Assembly (NCBI RefSeq): GCF_002838835.1
Contig: NZ_NHPP01000003.1
Coordinates: 310,001-374,000, forward strand
From: Siphonobacter sp. SORGH_AS_0500
Lineage (GTDB): Bacteria > Bacteroidota > Bacteroidia > Cytophagales > Spirosomataceae
DNA length: 64,000 nucleotides
Direction of reading: 5' to 3'
Shown here: positions 16,952 through 25,122 of the stretch, one piece after another
Layout of the letters: the number at the start of each line of letters is the position of its first letter
Numbering within the stretch: the first letter of the stretch is position 1
The notes under the pieces: generated by a model
What the model saw: the letters and a program-made list of their open reading frames with translations, nothing else
The model's database searches: none
Told to the model about the DNA's origin: nothing
Translations under genes and position numbers: made by a program

Positions 16952-19273
16952 ATGAAACAATGGAGTACTTTTTTGGTGCCAGCACTGCTTTTCGGTAGTG
17001 TATATGCCCAGCAGAGGCCCGTAATGACAACGCAGGATTACGCTCGTGCCGAGCGTTTTCTGACGGCTACGCAACAGTACGTCGATCATGTGCCGGGACG
17101 TCCCACCTGGCTTTCGGGAGATCGTTTCTGGTACCGAAACCTGATTGCTCAGGGTAGCGAATTTATACTGGTCAATGCCGCGAAAGGAACGCGAACGCCC
17201 GCCTTCGATCAACAGAAACTGGCGGAAAGTCTTTCTGGTGTTACGAATACAAAGTACACGGCATGGATGTTACCCTTTCAGGAGTTTACGTATTCACCGG
17301 ATGAAAAGTTTATCACGTTTTCTGCCCATGGAAAGTCCTGGAAATGTGATCTGAAATCGTATCAGATTACGGCTGATTCGACCCCGAAAAACCGGGCTGA
17401 CCGTCGCAATGAAACGCTGTCTCCTGATGGAAAAAAGGCCGCTTTTATCAAAGATTATAACCTCTGGCTTCGGGACCTCAGCACTGGGCAACTAACCCAG
17501 CTTACTAAAGATGGCGTAAAGGATTTTGGCTACGCAACGGACAATGCGGGCTGGAAACATTCGGATCGGGCCATTGTAACGTGGTCACCTGACTCCAGAA
17601 AAATTGCTACCTTCCAGCAGGACGAGCGGACCGTGGGGGATATGTATCTGGCTACAACGAACGTAGGTCATCCCACGCTCGAAGCCTGGAAATATCCTTT
17701 GCCCGGCGATAGTGCCATTGCGATGATTCACCGGGTAATCATTGAGGTAGAAAATCCGAAAGTTATTCGATTGCAGGTGAGTCCAGACCCACATCGTTCG
17801 ACCCTGGGTGATGACATTAGTCGGGGAGGAGAGCTGAACGATGTGCAATGGAGTGAAGACTGTTCTCAACTGGCGTTTGTGTCCACGTCTCGTGACCATA
17901 AGCAGGAAAAAGTACGAATTGCCGACGCGGTAACGGGTGCCGTTCGGGAGGTTTTCGGTGAAACCTCTGCCACGCAATTCGAATCGGGTCAAACGGCCAT
18001 TAGCTGGAAGTACCTGCCGAAAACGAAAGAACTCATTTGGTATTCCGAACGCGATAACTGGGGCCATCTGTACCTCTACGATGCCACAACCGGGCAGCTT
18101 AAAAACCAGATTACCAAAGGAGATTGGGTCGTATTAAGCCTGACCGATGTGGATGAGAAAAACCGGACGATTTACTTTATGGCGGGTGGCAAGGAAACGG
18201 GTAATCCGTATTTTGCTCATTTCTACAAGGTAGGTTTTGATGGAAAAAATCTGGTTTCCTTAACTCCTGAGCCGGGTAATCACCAGATCTCACTTTCCCC
18301 GTCGGGTAATTACTTCAGCGACCTCTACGCTCAACCCGATGTTCCTTCCGTTCTGACGGTTCGAAACACCAGTGGCAAGTTGGTAGCCCAACTTGAAAAA
18401 ACCGATGTAACCCGACTGAAAGCAGCGGGCTGGAAAGCTCCGATTCCGTTTTCAGCGAAAGCTCATGATGGCAAAACGGATGTCTACGGCTTGCTCTACA
18501 CACCGACTCATCTGGACCCGAATAAGAAATATCCGGTGATTGACTACATCTACCCCGGTCCGCAGGGCGGTAGCGTGGGTAACTGGGGATTTGCGGCTTC
18601 CCGTCGGGATAACCAGGCCCTGGCTGAGTTAGGCTTTATTGTGGTGGAACTCGAAGGCACCAGTAACCCCAAACGTTCGAAGTCTTTCCACGACATGAGT
18701 TATGGAAACATGGCAGAAAATACCTTACCCGATCAGATTTCGGCTATCAAGCAACTCGCGTCAACTTATGCTTATATGGATACCAGCAAAGTCGGGATTT
18801 GGGGGCATTCGGGTGGTGGCTTTGCAACAGCCTGTGCCATGTTCATGTATCCTGATTTCTTTAAGGTAGGCATTTCAGAATCGGGGAACCATGATAATCG
18901 CAACTACGAAGACGACTGGGGCGAGCGATACATTGGTCTGGAAACCAAAGGTAAGGATGGCAAGTCAAACTACGAAAATCAGGCCAATCAGGTGCAAGCG
19001 AAGAACCTCAAGGGCAAGCTTATGCTGGCTCATGGTATGCTAGACGATAACGTACCACCATATAACACCCTGCTGGTGGTTGAAGCTCTGGAAAAAGCGA
19101 ATAAAGATTATGATCTGGTGATTTTCCCCAATAGTCGTCATGGGTTTGGAGCGTATTCCAACTACATGATGCGTCGCCGCTGGGATTACTTTGTGCGGCA
19201 TTTGCTGGGAGCCGAGCCTCCGAAAGAATATTTGATTAAAAGCGTGGCTGATCCGAGGAATGAGGTGAAGTAA
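16952..19273 (+). CDS. S9 family dipeptidyl peptidase (DPP IV-like)
   Basis: A 773-residue exported serine peptidase. The start is set at ATG 16952, where the signal peptide begins (KQWSTFLVPALLFGSVYAQ); the frame extends upstream only through a TTG codon. The N-terminal half is a DPP IV-type beta propeller (repeated WSPDSRKIA, TFSAHGKSW and WSEDCSQLAFVS strands). The C-terminal half is the alpha/beta hydrolase domain with Ser620 in GIWGHSGGGF, Asp698 in GMLDDNVPP and His730 in NSRHGFG. It should cleave dipeptides, often X-Pro, from peptides in the periplasm. A hairpin terminator follows directly. Confidence 0.92.
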   Translation: MKQWSTFLVPALLFGSVYAQQRPVMTTQDYARAERFLTATQQYVDHVPGRPTWLSGDRFWYRNLIAQGSEFILVNAAKGTRTPAFDQQKLAESLSGVTNTKYTAWMLPFQEFTYSPDEKFITFSAHGKSWKCDLKSYQITADSTPKNRADRRNETLSPDGKKAAFIKDYNLWLRDLSTGQLTQLTKDGVKDFGYATDNAGWKHSDRAIVTWSPDSRKIATFQQDERTVGDMYLATTNVGHPTLEAWKYPLPGDSAIAMIHRVIIEVENPKVIRLQVSPDPHRSTLGDDISRGGELNDVQWSEDCSQLAFVSTSRDHKQEKVRIADAVTGAVREVFGETSATQFESGQTAISWKYLPKTKELIWYSERDNWGHLYLYDATTGQLKNQITKGDWVVLSLTDVDEKNRTIYFMAGGKETGNPYFAHFYKVGFDGKNLVSLTPEPGNHQISLSPSGNYFSDLYAQPDVPSVLTVRNTSGKLVAQLEKTDVTRLKAAGWKAPIPFSAKAHDGKTDVYGLLYTPTHLDPNKKYPVIDYIYPGPQGGSVGNWGFAASRRDNQALAELGFIVVELEGTSNPKRSKSFHDMSYGNMAENTLPDQISAIKQLASTYAYMDTSKVGIWGHSGGGFATACAMFMYPDFFKVGISESGNHDNRNYEDDWGERYIGLETKGKDGKSNYENQANQVQAKNLKGKLMLAHGMLDDNVPPYNTLLVVEALEKANKDYDLVIFPNSRHGFGAYSNYMMRRRWDYFVRHLLGAEPPKEYLIKSVADPRNEVK

Positions 19274-19282
19274 TGATTTATT

Positions 19283-19318
19283 AAAAAGTGGCTGGTGGAG
19301 ACACCAGCCACTTTTTGT
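19283..19318. terminator. AAGTGGCTGGTG hairpin terminator
   Basis: AAAAAGTGGCTGGTG and CACCAGCCACTTTTT form a stem with loop GAGA. The A and T flanks make it usable from both strands. It shares its core with 15515, 29157 and 29706. Confidence 0.85.
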
Positions 19319-19366
19319 TTTATTACTAGACTAACCCAATCCATCGGTTGATAAAAATTACTTAGG

Positions 19367-19900
19367 TTAACTATTGCCCTTCACGTTTGCCTGTAAATCA
19401 ATCTCAAACAGACAACAGTTAGGTTCGTCATGGTAATGACTGGGAAGGGTTGAGGTTTCTGTTAGTTTAAATATTCCTAGAAAATTAAATCCTGCGGAAG
19501 TATAATGCTCAATCAATTTTGTATTGTTTCCTAAGGTATCAAGGCGTACGAATCGTTTACCTGATTGTAACGCATATTCTTTAGCCCATTCAACAATTTT
19601 GTCAATATATCTGTTTCCTCGAAGGGTAGGATTATTACATATTCGGTGAATGTATATGGAATTATTCTGGTCTTTATTACCCCAAATTTCCTTATCTTCA
19701 AAAGTAATAGCCCAACTGCAAGCCATTACATTTTCAACTACAATTTTCCACTGCCGATCTTCCTTTATGCCATTTTCAATAAATGATTTATCAAATAAAG
19801 GCCACACTACCATTTTTCTTTGCATCTGAAGAATTCTTGCTGCTTCATGTAGTGACAAGATTTCATTAGTATCGGTCAGTAAGCATTTTTTTATTTCCAT
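19367..19900 (-). CDS. GNAT family N-acetyltransferase
   Basis: A 177-residue GNAT protein. The acetyl-CoA binding loop is seen as ICNNPTLRGNRYIDKIVEWA, followed by the strand and helix RFVRLDTLGNNTKLIEHYTSAGFNFLG, the usual motif B. The N-terminal part (LLTDTNEILSLHEAARILQM) is typical of small-molecule acetyltransferases. The substrate is unknown. The gene is more AT-rich than its chromosomal neighbours, resembling the cassette region that starts 350 bp downstream, and it may have been acquired. Confidence 0.85.
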   Translation of the reverse strand: MEIKKCLLTDTNEILSLHEAARILQMQRKMVVWPLFDKSFIENGIKEDRQWKIVVENVMACSWAITFEDKEIWGNKDQNNSIYIHRICNNPTLRGNRYIDKIVEWAKEYALQSGKRFVRLDTLGNNTKLIEHYTSAGFNFLGIFKLTETSTLPSHYHDEPNCCLFEIDLQANVKGNS

Positions 19901-20030
19901 ATTTTTATTTTTTTGATCTACGAATATGGAAGTTGGCTGGGAATTAGAAAATCCAGTTCTTGCTAATTGTATATTCTTGTATAAATTTATATGAGTTGTA
20001 TTTTTTGTAGTTACTGGTAGGCAGTTACTC

Positions 20031-20063
20031 CGTAGAGACGTCGATTCATAGGCGTTTCTACGG
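20031..20063. repeat. CGTAGAGACG..CGTTTCTACGG palindrome
   Basis: CCGTAGAGACGTCGATTCAT followed by AGGCGTTTCTACGG. It belongs to the GTAGAGACG family and sits left of the partial composite repeat. Confidence 0.5.
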
Positions 20064-20143
20064 GGTAACTAGCAATGGCTTGAGTTGGGAGGATGGACGC
20101 ATTTACCTACCAGAAATGGTTAGTAGAGAATCAAAACCTCGCA

Positions 20144-20251
20144 CTTCGATTTGCAATCCGAAAGTGCGAGGCTATAGATTTATAATCCCCACATACGGAT
20201 CACAGATCCGTAACAGACTGGTTCTGGATTGCAAATCCAGAACAGCGTAGG
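20144..20251 (+). repeat. Composite repeat, partial copy 3
   Basis: It contains only the right half of the ~275-bp repeat: GATTTGCAATCCGAAAG, GATTTATAATCCCCACATAC and CTGGTTCTGGATTGCAAATCC, then GAACAGCGTAGG. It forms the left border of the cassette array. The first cassette gene starts 8 bp after it. Confidence 0.75.
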
Positions 20252-20258
20252 TATTGAA

Positions 20259-20586
20259 ATGGCAGGTTCAGTTAGCTATGATAACTTTCCTGCTAAATCA
20301 TATCTTTACTTAAACGAGATTTACGATTTGGTAAGTGATTATCTTCATGGCAGAGAGAAGTCGAATCCAGAAGAAGAAAGTTTTAAGTGTTTGTACAAAA
20401 TTGGATTTGCTCTTTTGAATTGTAAGGCGTCAAAAAGTTTGATGACCTCATAGGTAAAACAATAGAAACGGCGTATTCTAAATTTCCAAAATTCACACAT
20501 GAACCAATTTTTGGATTGTTCCATATGCAACACCAGAGGCTGCTTTGATAGCGACAAGACCACCTGAGAAGAAGAAAAACCGCTAA
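20259..20586 (+). pseudogene. Cassette 0: unknown gene with two frameshifts
   Basis: Reading starts at ATG 20259 (MAGSVSYDNFPAKSYLYLNE), continues to about 20437, then needs a shift to the frame reading FDDLIGKTIETAYSKFPKF, and a second shift near 20515 to read VPYATPEAALIATRPPEKKK before TAA at 20584-20586. That stop is part of the CGCTAAC core of the first site. The joined product would be about 108 residues. No family is recognised. The upstream site of this cassette is missing and the composite repeat abuts it. The frame breaks are inferred from coherent sequence in successive frames. Confidence 0.5.
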
Positions 20587-20777
20587 CATTGTATTGGCAA
20601 TATGGTAGGGCGATGAATATATTCTCAGCTTTTTGTTTGCTAATTAGCTTCGGTTTTGGCAGACGAATAACTCCGAACAATAGAATAAACAATGAGCTTT
20701 TGTATCTTTAATCAGCAGCGGCACCGGGCAGACGGAACACAGAATACTGCCACATCGCCAATGCTTCAACGTTAGGC
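20580..20777 (+). other. attC-like site 1 (long class, 198 bp)
   Basis: The left arm CGCTAACATTGTATTGGCAA pairs imperfectly with the right arm CGCCAATGCTTCAACGTTAG. The right core is GTTAGGC at 20771-20777. The middle has GGCAGACGAATAAC and GCAGCGGCACCGGGCAGACG, also found in sites 4 and 6. The next gene starts 9 bp later. Confidence 0.7.
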
Positions 20778-20785
20778 GTCATTAT

Positions 20786-21109
20786 ATGGAGACAGAACTA
20801 AATAAAATATTAGAATCATATCCAACGATTGTTAATTATACAGACATAATTGATTTCGACAATTTTGACGAAAGACTTTCAGCTGTTGACACTTTAGTTG
20901 TAAATACGATAGGAGTTTCAGAAGACATTATCGAGTTTATTCCATACAATGAACCGCCACTTAAAGAGGAAATTTATTGCTGGATATGGGCAATAAGACC
21001 CGATCTATCAAAAGACTTACTCAATCTTGATATCAACGAAGATTTTCGAATTCTTTTGAAATCCTATATGGACAATGACCTGAGCATGTTTTGGAATCAT
21101 ATGAGTTAA
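20786..21109 (+). CDS. Cassette 1, first gene: unknown acidic protein
   Basis: A 107-residue acidic protein (METELNKILESYPTIVNYTD at the start, DFRILLKSYMDNDLSMFWNH at the end). There is no signal peptide, membrane segment or recognised motif. The ATG is 9 bp after the GTTAGGC core of site 1, the usual spacing for a cassette gene. The second gene starts 4 bp after its stop, so the two are translated from one message. A toxin-antidote or effector-immunity pair is possible, but nothing in the sequence shows it. Confidence 0.65.
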   Translation: METELNKILESYPTIVNYTDIIDFDNFDERLSAVDTLVVNTIGVSEDIIEFIPYNEPPLKEEIYCWIWAIRPDLSKDLLNLDINEDFRILLKSYMDNDLSMFWNHMS

Positions 21110-21113
21110 CGCA

Positions 21114-21410
21114 ATGATAGAAAACTATATACAATATGCTAGCGGTTATCAAAAAGATAATATTGATGAAACAGATATAGCAAAAGCTATTGCTGACATT
21201 CAACTAATGGATGACGAACACGGAGCATTTTGGGTTTCTGTTATAACCGATGACGAAAATGTGATTGAAGTGAATAAAGATTTAACACTTTCATTAATTT
21301 TCGGAGGACAGAAAATCAAACATCGGGTAAAAGATTGGAAGGAAGTTTCAGAATTTTATGGATTTTTATTGAATGAAAAATTCGATGAAATTGCTGCGAA
21401 AGTAAAATAA
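21114..21410 (+). CDS. Cassette 1, second gene: unknown acidic protein
   Basis: A 98-residue acidic, soluble protein with alternating strand-like segments (GAFWVSVITDDENVIEVNKD, TLSLIFGGQKIKHRVKDW) and a C-terminal helix. It starts 4 bp after the upstream cassette gene. The pattern somewhat recalls small immunity proteins, but I cannot assign a family. Its stop is 5 bp before the GCCTAAC core of site 2, so the coding content fills the cassette to the edge. Confidence 0.65.
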   Translation: MIENYIQYASGYQKDNIDETDIAKAIADIQLMDDEHGAFWVSVITDDENVIEVNKDLTLSLIFGGQKIKHRVKDWKEVSEFYGFLLNEKFDEIAAKVK

Positions 21411-21415
21411 CGAAC

Positions 21416-21543
21416 GCCTAACATGGGTTTTGCGTCAGGCGGGCTGATGTGCAAAATTGAGACTGAGTTCTTCTAATTAACTTTAATAATAAATTGAAAC
21501 TTTGTGCTTCGAAACCCGCCCGAACGCAAAGCGACCATCTAAG
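21416..21543 (+). other. attC-like site 2 (short class, 128 bp)
   Basis: The left core is GCCTAAC (21416-21422). The left arm TTTTGCGTCAGGCGGGCT pairs with the right arm AACCCGCCCGAACGCAAAGC. The right core is degenerate (GACCATCTAAG), with no GTT. The middle has AATTGAAACTTTGTGCTTCG, shared with sites 3 and 5. Confidence 0.7.
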
Positions 21544-21590
21544 TAAAAATTTGACAACTGAAACAAACAATCAATTTAACAAATGACCAT

Positions 21591-21976
21591 ATGGACAAGG
21601 TAATAACTTACGACTTTACAGACCTAAGAAAAGAAATTAATGACAGTATTGTAGAGTATAATAAATATGGTGTTTGGGAGGGTTTATCTATAACAGTACA
21701 ACTATTTTAGCTATAGTTATGACATCTTTAGCAGCATTGCTGCCAATAGACATATTCTACCTAAAAATAATATCAGGCATTGCAGCAATGTTAGTTGCAA
21801 TTGACCGAGCATTAAATTGGGGAGCACGGTGGATTTATCACAGACAAATGCGACACGAATACCTAATTATTCTAGCGGAAATTTCCTTCTATGGAAATAT
21901 GCCAGAAAATTTTAATAAAGAAGAAAAAAAGCTCATTATATGGAAATCTACACGGAATTATATAACACTAGAATAA
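21591..21976 (+). pseudogene. Cassette 2: SLATT/DUF4231-like two-helix membrane protein, frameshifted
   Basis: ATG at 21591 opens MDKVITYDFTDLRKEINDSI and reaches TAG at 21708. The continuation lies in another frame from about 21674 (GGFIYNSTTILAIVMTSLAA) to 21976, with the shift near the GGGAGGG at 21675-21682. The joined product is about 128 residues: a short N-terminal helix, two adjacent membrane helices (STTILAIVMTSLAALLPI and IISGIAAMLVAIDRA), then WGARWIYHRQMRHEYLIILA. This layout resembles SLATT or DUF4231 proteins, predicted membrane effectors in conflict systems. The family match is by eye. Confidence 0.5.
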
Positions 21977-22043
21977 AAGAGGTTTCAATGCCAGGAGTAA
22001 AGGCGGGATAAAAAACGAATCTCGATGCAAGGAAAATCATCAG

Positions 22044-22178
22044 CCACTAACAAGGGTTTGCCAATAGCGGGGCTGAAGTTCTTCGACTGAGTATTTGTGC
22101 AAGGTTCAACATTAGTAATTCTATTGAACTTTTGTGCTAAAAATCCCCGCCTTCGGCAAGCCCCGAACCGTTGTCTGC
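22044..22178 (+). other. attC-like site 3 (short class, 135 bp)
   Basis: The left core is CCACTAAC. The arms AAGGGTTTGCCAATAGCGGG and CCCCGCCTTCGGCAAGCCCC pair. The right core is GTTGTCTGC (22170-22178), matching the left core of site 4 (GCAGGCAAC) in 8 of 9 positions. The middle contains GAACTTTTGTGCTAAAAAT. Confidence 0.7.
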
Positions 22179-22198
22179 AAGTTTTAACGACCATCAAA

Positions 22199-23136
22199 AT
22201 GAAACAAATTTTTACTGTAATAACATTACTACTTTTTCTCGGACGAATTTCATTTGGACAATCTAAGTTTAAAAAGGAGAAAGTTATTTGGGTAGCTTTT
22301 GACTGGGCTGACCCTGATTACAAAGATGTAATGCTCATTACCTCAAGGCTCGACACACTCGACTATTTTTTTCGTTGGCAACTTGACACGGGCAGTCCTT
22401 ACACTTATCTTGAAGGTGGAACTTTTAAAAAAATCACTAATAAGTTTCCATATTTAGCTGACAAAATAAAACGCGTGGACACAGTTTGCAATGGTAACTG
22501 GTATAAGATATTTACACCACCTTTCAAATTTGAAAAACAAATTTTGCCATCTATAATTTTAAAAAATGATAAAATTGGTGGAGGTTTTTCACAAGACTTA
22601 CTTGATAAATACAAAGGGTTTAGTATTGGGACAATTGGTGTTGACATTTTTAAAGACAAAGTGTTAATTCTTGACTTTAAAAATAAAAAATTGGTTACTG
22701 CGATAATTTAACAAAGGGATTTTACAAACAAAAAATAAGCTCTTCCCCATTTCAATTTTATAAAAACAGAATTATTTTGCCAGTGCAAATCGGAAATGAA
22801 AAAATAAATTTCATGTATGACTGCGGTGCAAGTATGTTTACTCTGAACGCAACTCCTAAATATTCAAAGTCGTTTGCACCCAAGCAACTGACAGATACAC
22901 TCTATAATATCAACAACGGAGAATCTGGCACGGTTTATAACGCAGTAGGTGGCAAGACAGACAAGCAAGTAAAAATTTTAGGGAACACATATAAGAACAT
23001 GACTGTTTATTTGGAGAAAGGAGAATCAGACATATTTGAAGAGGCAAAAGTAGCAGGTGCTATTGGGAATAAACTTTTCCTTGACCACATAGTAATAATT
23101 GACTTTAGGACAAAAAGGTTTAGCCTTGTGGACTAA
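22199..23136 (+). pseudogene. Cassette 3: exported two-lobe aspartyl protease-like gene, frameshifted
   Basis: The first part (22199-22711, MKQIFTVITLLLFLGRISFG) has a signal peptide and a retropepsin/pepsin-like lobe with WQLDTGSPYTY (Asp63). The second part is in another frame and continues upstream of its first ATG-like codon to about 22702 (NLTKGFYKQKISSSPFQFYK), then NFMYDCGASMFTL with a second active-site-like Asp, and VIIDFRTKRFSLVD at the end. Both lobes end in a similar LDFKNKK / IDFRTKR strand. One base change near 22700 would restore about 312 residues. In the second lobe DTG is replaced by DCG. Function is inferred only from the fold. Confidence 0.6.
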
Positions 23137-23140
23137 ACCT

Positions 23141-23338
23141 GCAGGCAACATTGGGTTTTATGCAAGTTGGGCATGACTAGCAAACATCAACGAATTGCAA
23201 ATCCAGGCTGTGGTTCGGGCTGGACGAATAAATCTCAACTTTAGTTCTTAAATTCAACTTTATATTTTCAATCGGCAGCGGTTGTCGGCTGACAGATTGC
23301 TAATTCCCAACCTGCATAAAGCCCTGCTCGTTAGCGGT
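23141..23338 (+). other. attC-like site 4 (long class, 198 bp)
   Basis: The left core is GCAGGCAAC and the right core is GTTAGCGGT (23330-23338). The arms TTTTATGCAAGTTGGGC and CCCAACCTGCATAAAGCCC pair closely. The middle has GGGCTGGACGAATAAATC and GCAGCGGTTGTCGGCTGACAG, as in sites 1 and 6. Confidence 0.75.
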
Positions 23339-23367
23339 CAGCTTAGGAACAGACAATACAAAAAGAA

Positions 23368-23927
23368 ATGGGACTAAAAATTAGCACAATTGCAGCGATT
23401 CCAGAGAATGTAGAAAGAAATTACTATCTCTATATTCTTGACTATTACAATTGGGATGAACCGATTAGTAAGGCATTGCGTGACAGTTTAGTTTTGACAA
23501 GATTGCAAAATTCGCTGCAGAAAATGAGTCTGTAGCTATACAAGGAATTCCTGAAAGTCATTTCTATTCCGAACTTATGTCTTGGGAATCTGTGAACGGA
23601 ATTGATCCGAAAGAACTTCTTCCTGCTTTGATGATTACAACAATTCACCCGAAATACTTTTTAGAGGAAAAAGACAATCAATCAATCGGAGGGAAAATTC
23701 CAGAGGACAAATTAGTATTTATTGAAATTGCCAAGGTTTGTAAGACACCTCAAGACGTAATCAAACTGATTGAAAAGGTGTTTAAAGACATTAAAGACAA
23801 AAAAGAAATAAAAGACTTTAAGGTGAAAAAGGAGTTGAAAGGTAGTATCGGAAAAATATTGAACGACACAATAATTCTTGAACCGAACATTGCGGGAACT
23901 CGGAGTAAACATAAACAACATATTTAA
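23368..23927 (+). pseudogene. Cassette 4: unknown gene with one frameshift
   Basis: ATG at 23368 reads MGLKISTIAAIPENVERNYY and is coherent up to about 23485 (SKALRDS). It then meets a stop at 23533-23535, while a neighbouring frame continues with FDKIAKFAAENESVAIQGIP and runs to 23927 (TRSKHKQHI). A single base change near CAGTTTAGTTTT would give about 186 residues. The C-terminal part is Lys-rich (KDIKDKKEIKDFKVKKELKG). It has no signal peptide or membrane helix, and the family is unknown. Confidence 0.5.
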
Positions 23928-23968
23928 GTTTCTTGGAAAAAAATAAAGACATACTGACAAAAAGCCGA

Positions 23969-24106
23969 ACCGCTAACATCGTATTGTCATTAGTGGGGCT
24001 GACAGTTTTAAACTCAACATTTGTAATTCTATGGTCATTTGTGCAAATATTCGGCTGACGTTTTTCAAATGCCCCACCATCGCCAATAAGTAAACCGTCG
24101 TGTGCT
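23969..24106 (+). other. attC-like site 5 (short class, 138 bp)
   Basis: The left core is ACCGCTAAC, an exact complement of the GTTAGCGGT that ends site 4. The arms GTATTGTCATTAGTGGGGC and GCCCCACCATCGCCAATAAG pair. The right core GTCGTGTGCT is degenerate. The middle has ATTTGTGCAAATATTCGGC. Confidence 0.7.
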
Positions 24107-24136
24107 ATTCAAAAGGACAACCAATTAACATAGACA

Positions 24137-25120
24137 ATGGCTAACATTTACATCTCTTATCAACACACTAACGCTGAAATTGTAAAAAGAATTTCAGAAG
24201 AACTTATCAATAGAGGTCACAAGATATTGCTTGATGATAGTGTTTTAAAAGTTGGGCAAGACTGGCGAAAAGTACTGTTAGATTCATTGAAAAATGCCGA
24301 CGGTGTTTTAGTTCTTATAACTGAACAAAGTTTAAAATCTAATTATGTAGTTAGTGAAGTAGGAACTGCAAGGGCATATGTGGCTGAAAGTGCAAATAAA
24401 AAATTCATTATACCAATAATATATGGCGAAATACCAATTCCAAATTTCATTGACGATTTATACTGCATAAGATTATCGGACAATAGCTTTCTAGAAACGA
24501 TTGATAAAATTGATGCTTCAATATCTGGCTTCTTAGGACGAAAAGAAGCCGAAAAAGAAAACAAAATCATAGAAAAGAAAGATGTTGAAACTAAAGCATC
24601 TGACTTCATAAAAGACTCAACTTCTGCTTTAATAAAACGAGAGTGGAATAACAAAATCGTCGCTTATATCTGTTACATAATTGGAATTGGGACTCTGATT
24701 TACGGTATCAATATTGGAATTACTGGATTTAAAAATTTCCCTGAGATCCAAGCCCTACTAGACAAGCACCCTAATCAAGTATGGGGAATTTACATATTAG
24801 TGGTTCTAAAAAGCATAATTGTAATTGGGTTACTTATAGCTGCTTCAAAATATGTATTTACTCTTGGAAAATCATTTATGCACGAGTCACTTAGAAATGC
24901 GGACCGTATTCATGCAATTTCTTTTGGTGAGTTCTATTTAAAGGCTTATGGTGACAAGGTTGGGACACATACTGAGATTAAAGAGATATTTCAGGAATGG
25001 AATATAGACAAACCATCTGCATTTTCTAATATTGACACAAGCTCGTATGACCCAAAATTTTCAGATAACTTAGTTGAAATAATTAAGACTTTAAGTAGCA
25101 AAGTAAAAAGTTCAGACTAA
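24137..25120 (+). CDS. Cassette 5: TIR domain protein with two membrane helices
   Basis: A 327-residue protein. The N-terminal TIR domain (about 1-125) opens with NIYISYQHTNAEIVKRISEE. The conserved Glu74 in SNYVVSEVGTA sits where NAD-cleaving TIR enzymes have their catalytic Glu. After a charged linker come two membrane helices (about 176-197, IVAYICYIIGIGTLIYGINI, and 217-245) and a cytosolic tail of about 80 residues. Bacterial TIR proteins commonly act in anti-phage defence by NAD depletion or signalling, and the membrane part could be the sensor or effector. The defence role is an inference. It is the largest intact gene of the array. Confidence 0.8.
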   Translation: MANIYISYQHTNAEIVKRISEELINRGHKILLDDSVLKVGQDWRKVLLDSLKNADGVLVLITEQSLKSNYVVSEVGTARAYVAESANKKFIIPIIYGEIPIPNFIDDLYCIRLSDNSFLETIDKIDASISGFLGRKEAEKENKIIEKKDVETKASDFIKDSTSALIKREWNNKIVAYICYIIGIGTLIYGINIGITGFKNFPEIQALLDKHPNQVWGIYILVVLKSIIVIGLLIAASKYVFTLGKSFMHESLRNADRIHAISFGEFYLKAYGDKVGTHTEIKEIFQEWNIDKPSAFSNIDTSSYDPKFSDNLVEIIKTLSSKVKSSD

Positions 25121-25122
25121 AC

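Noticed and set aside
20345..20692. Minus-strand ORFs across cassette 0 and site 1
   Set aside because: They run through the attC-like structure and oppose the coherent plus-strand reading. All other cassette genes are on the plus strand.
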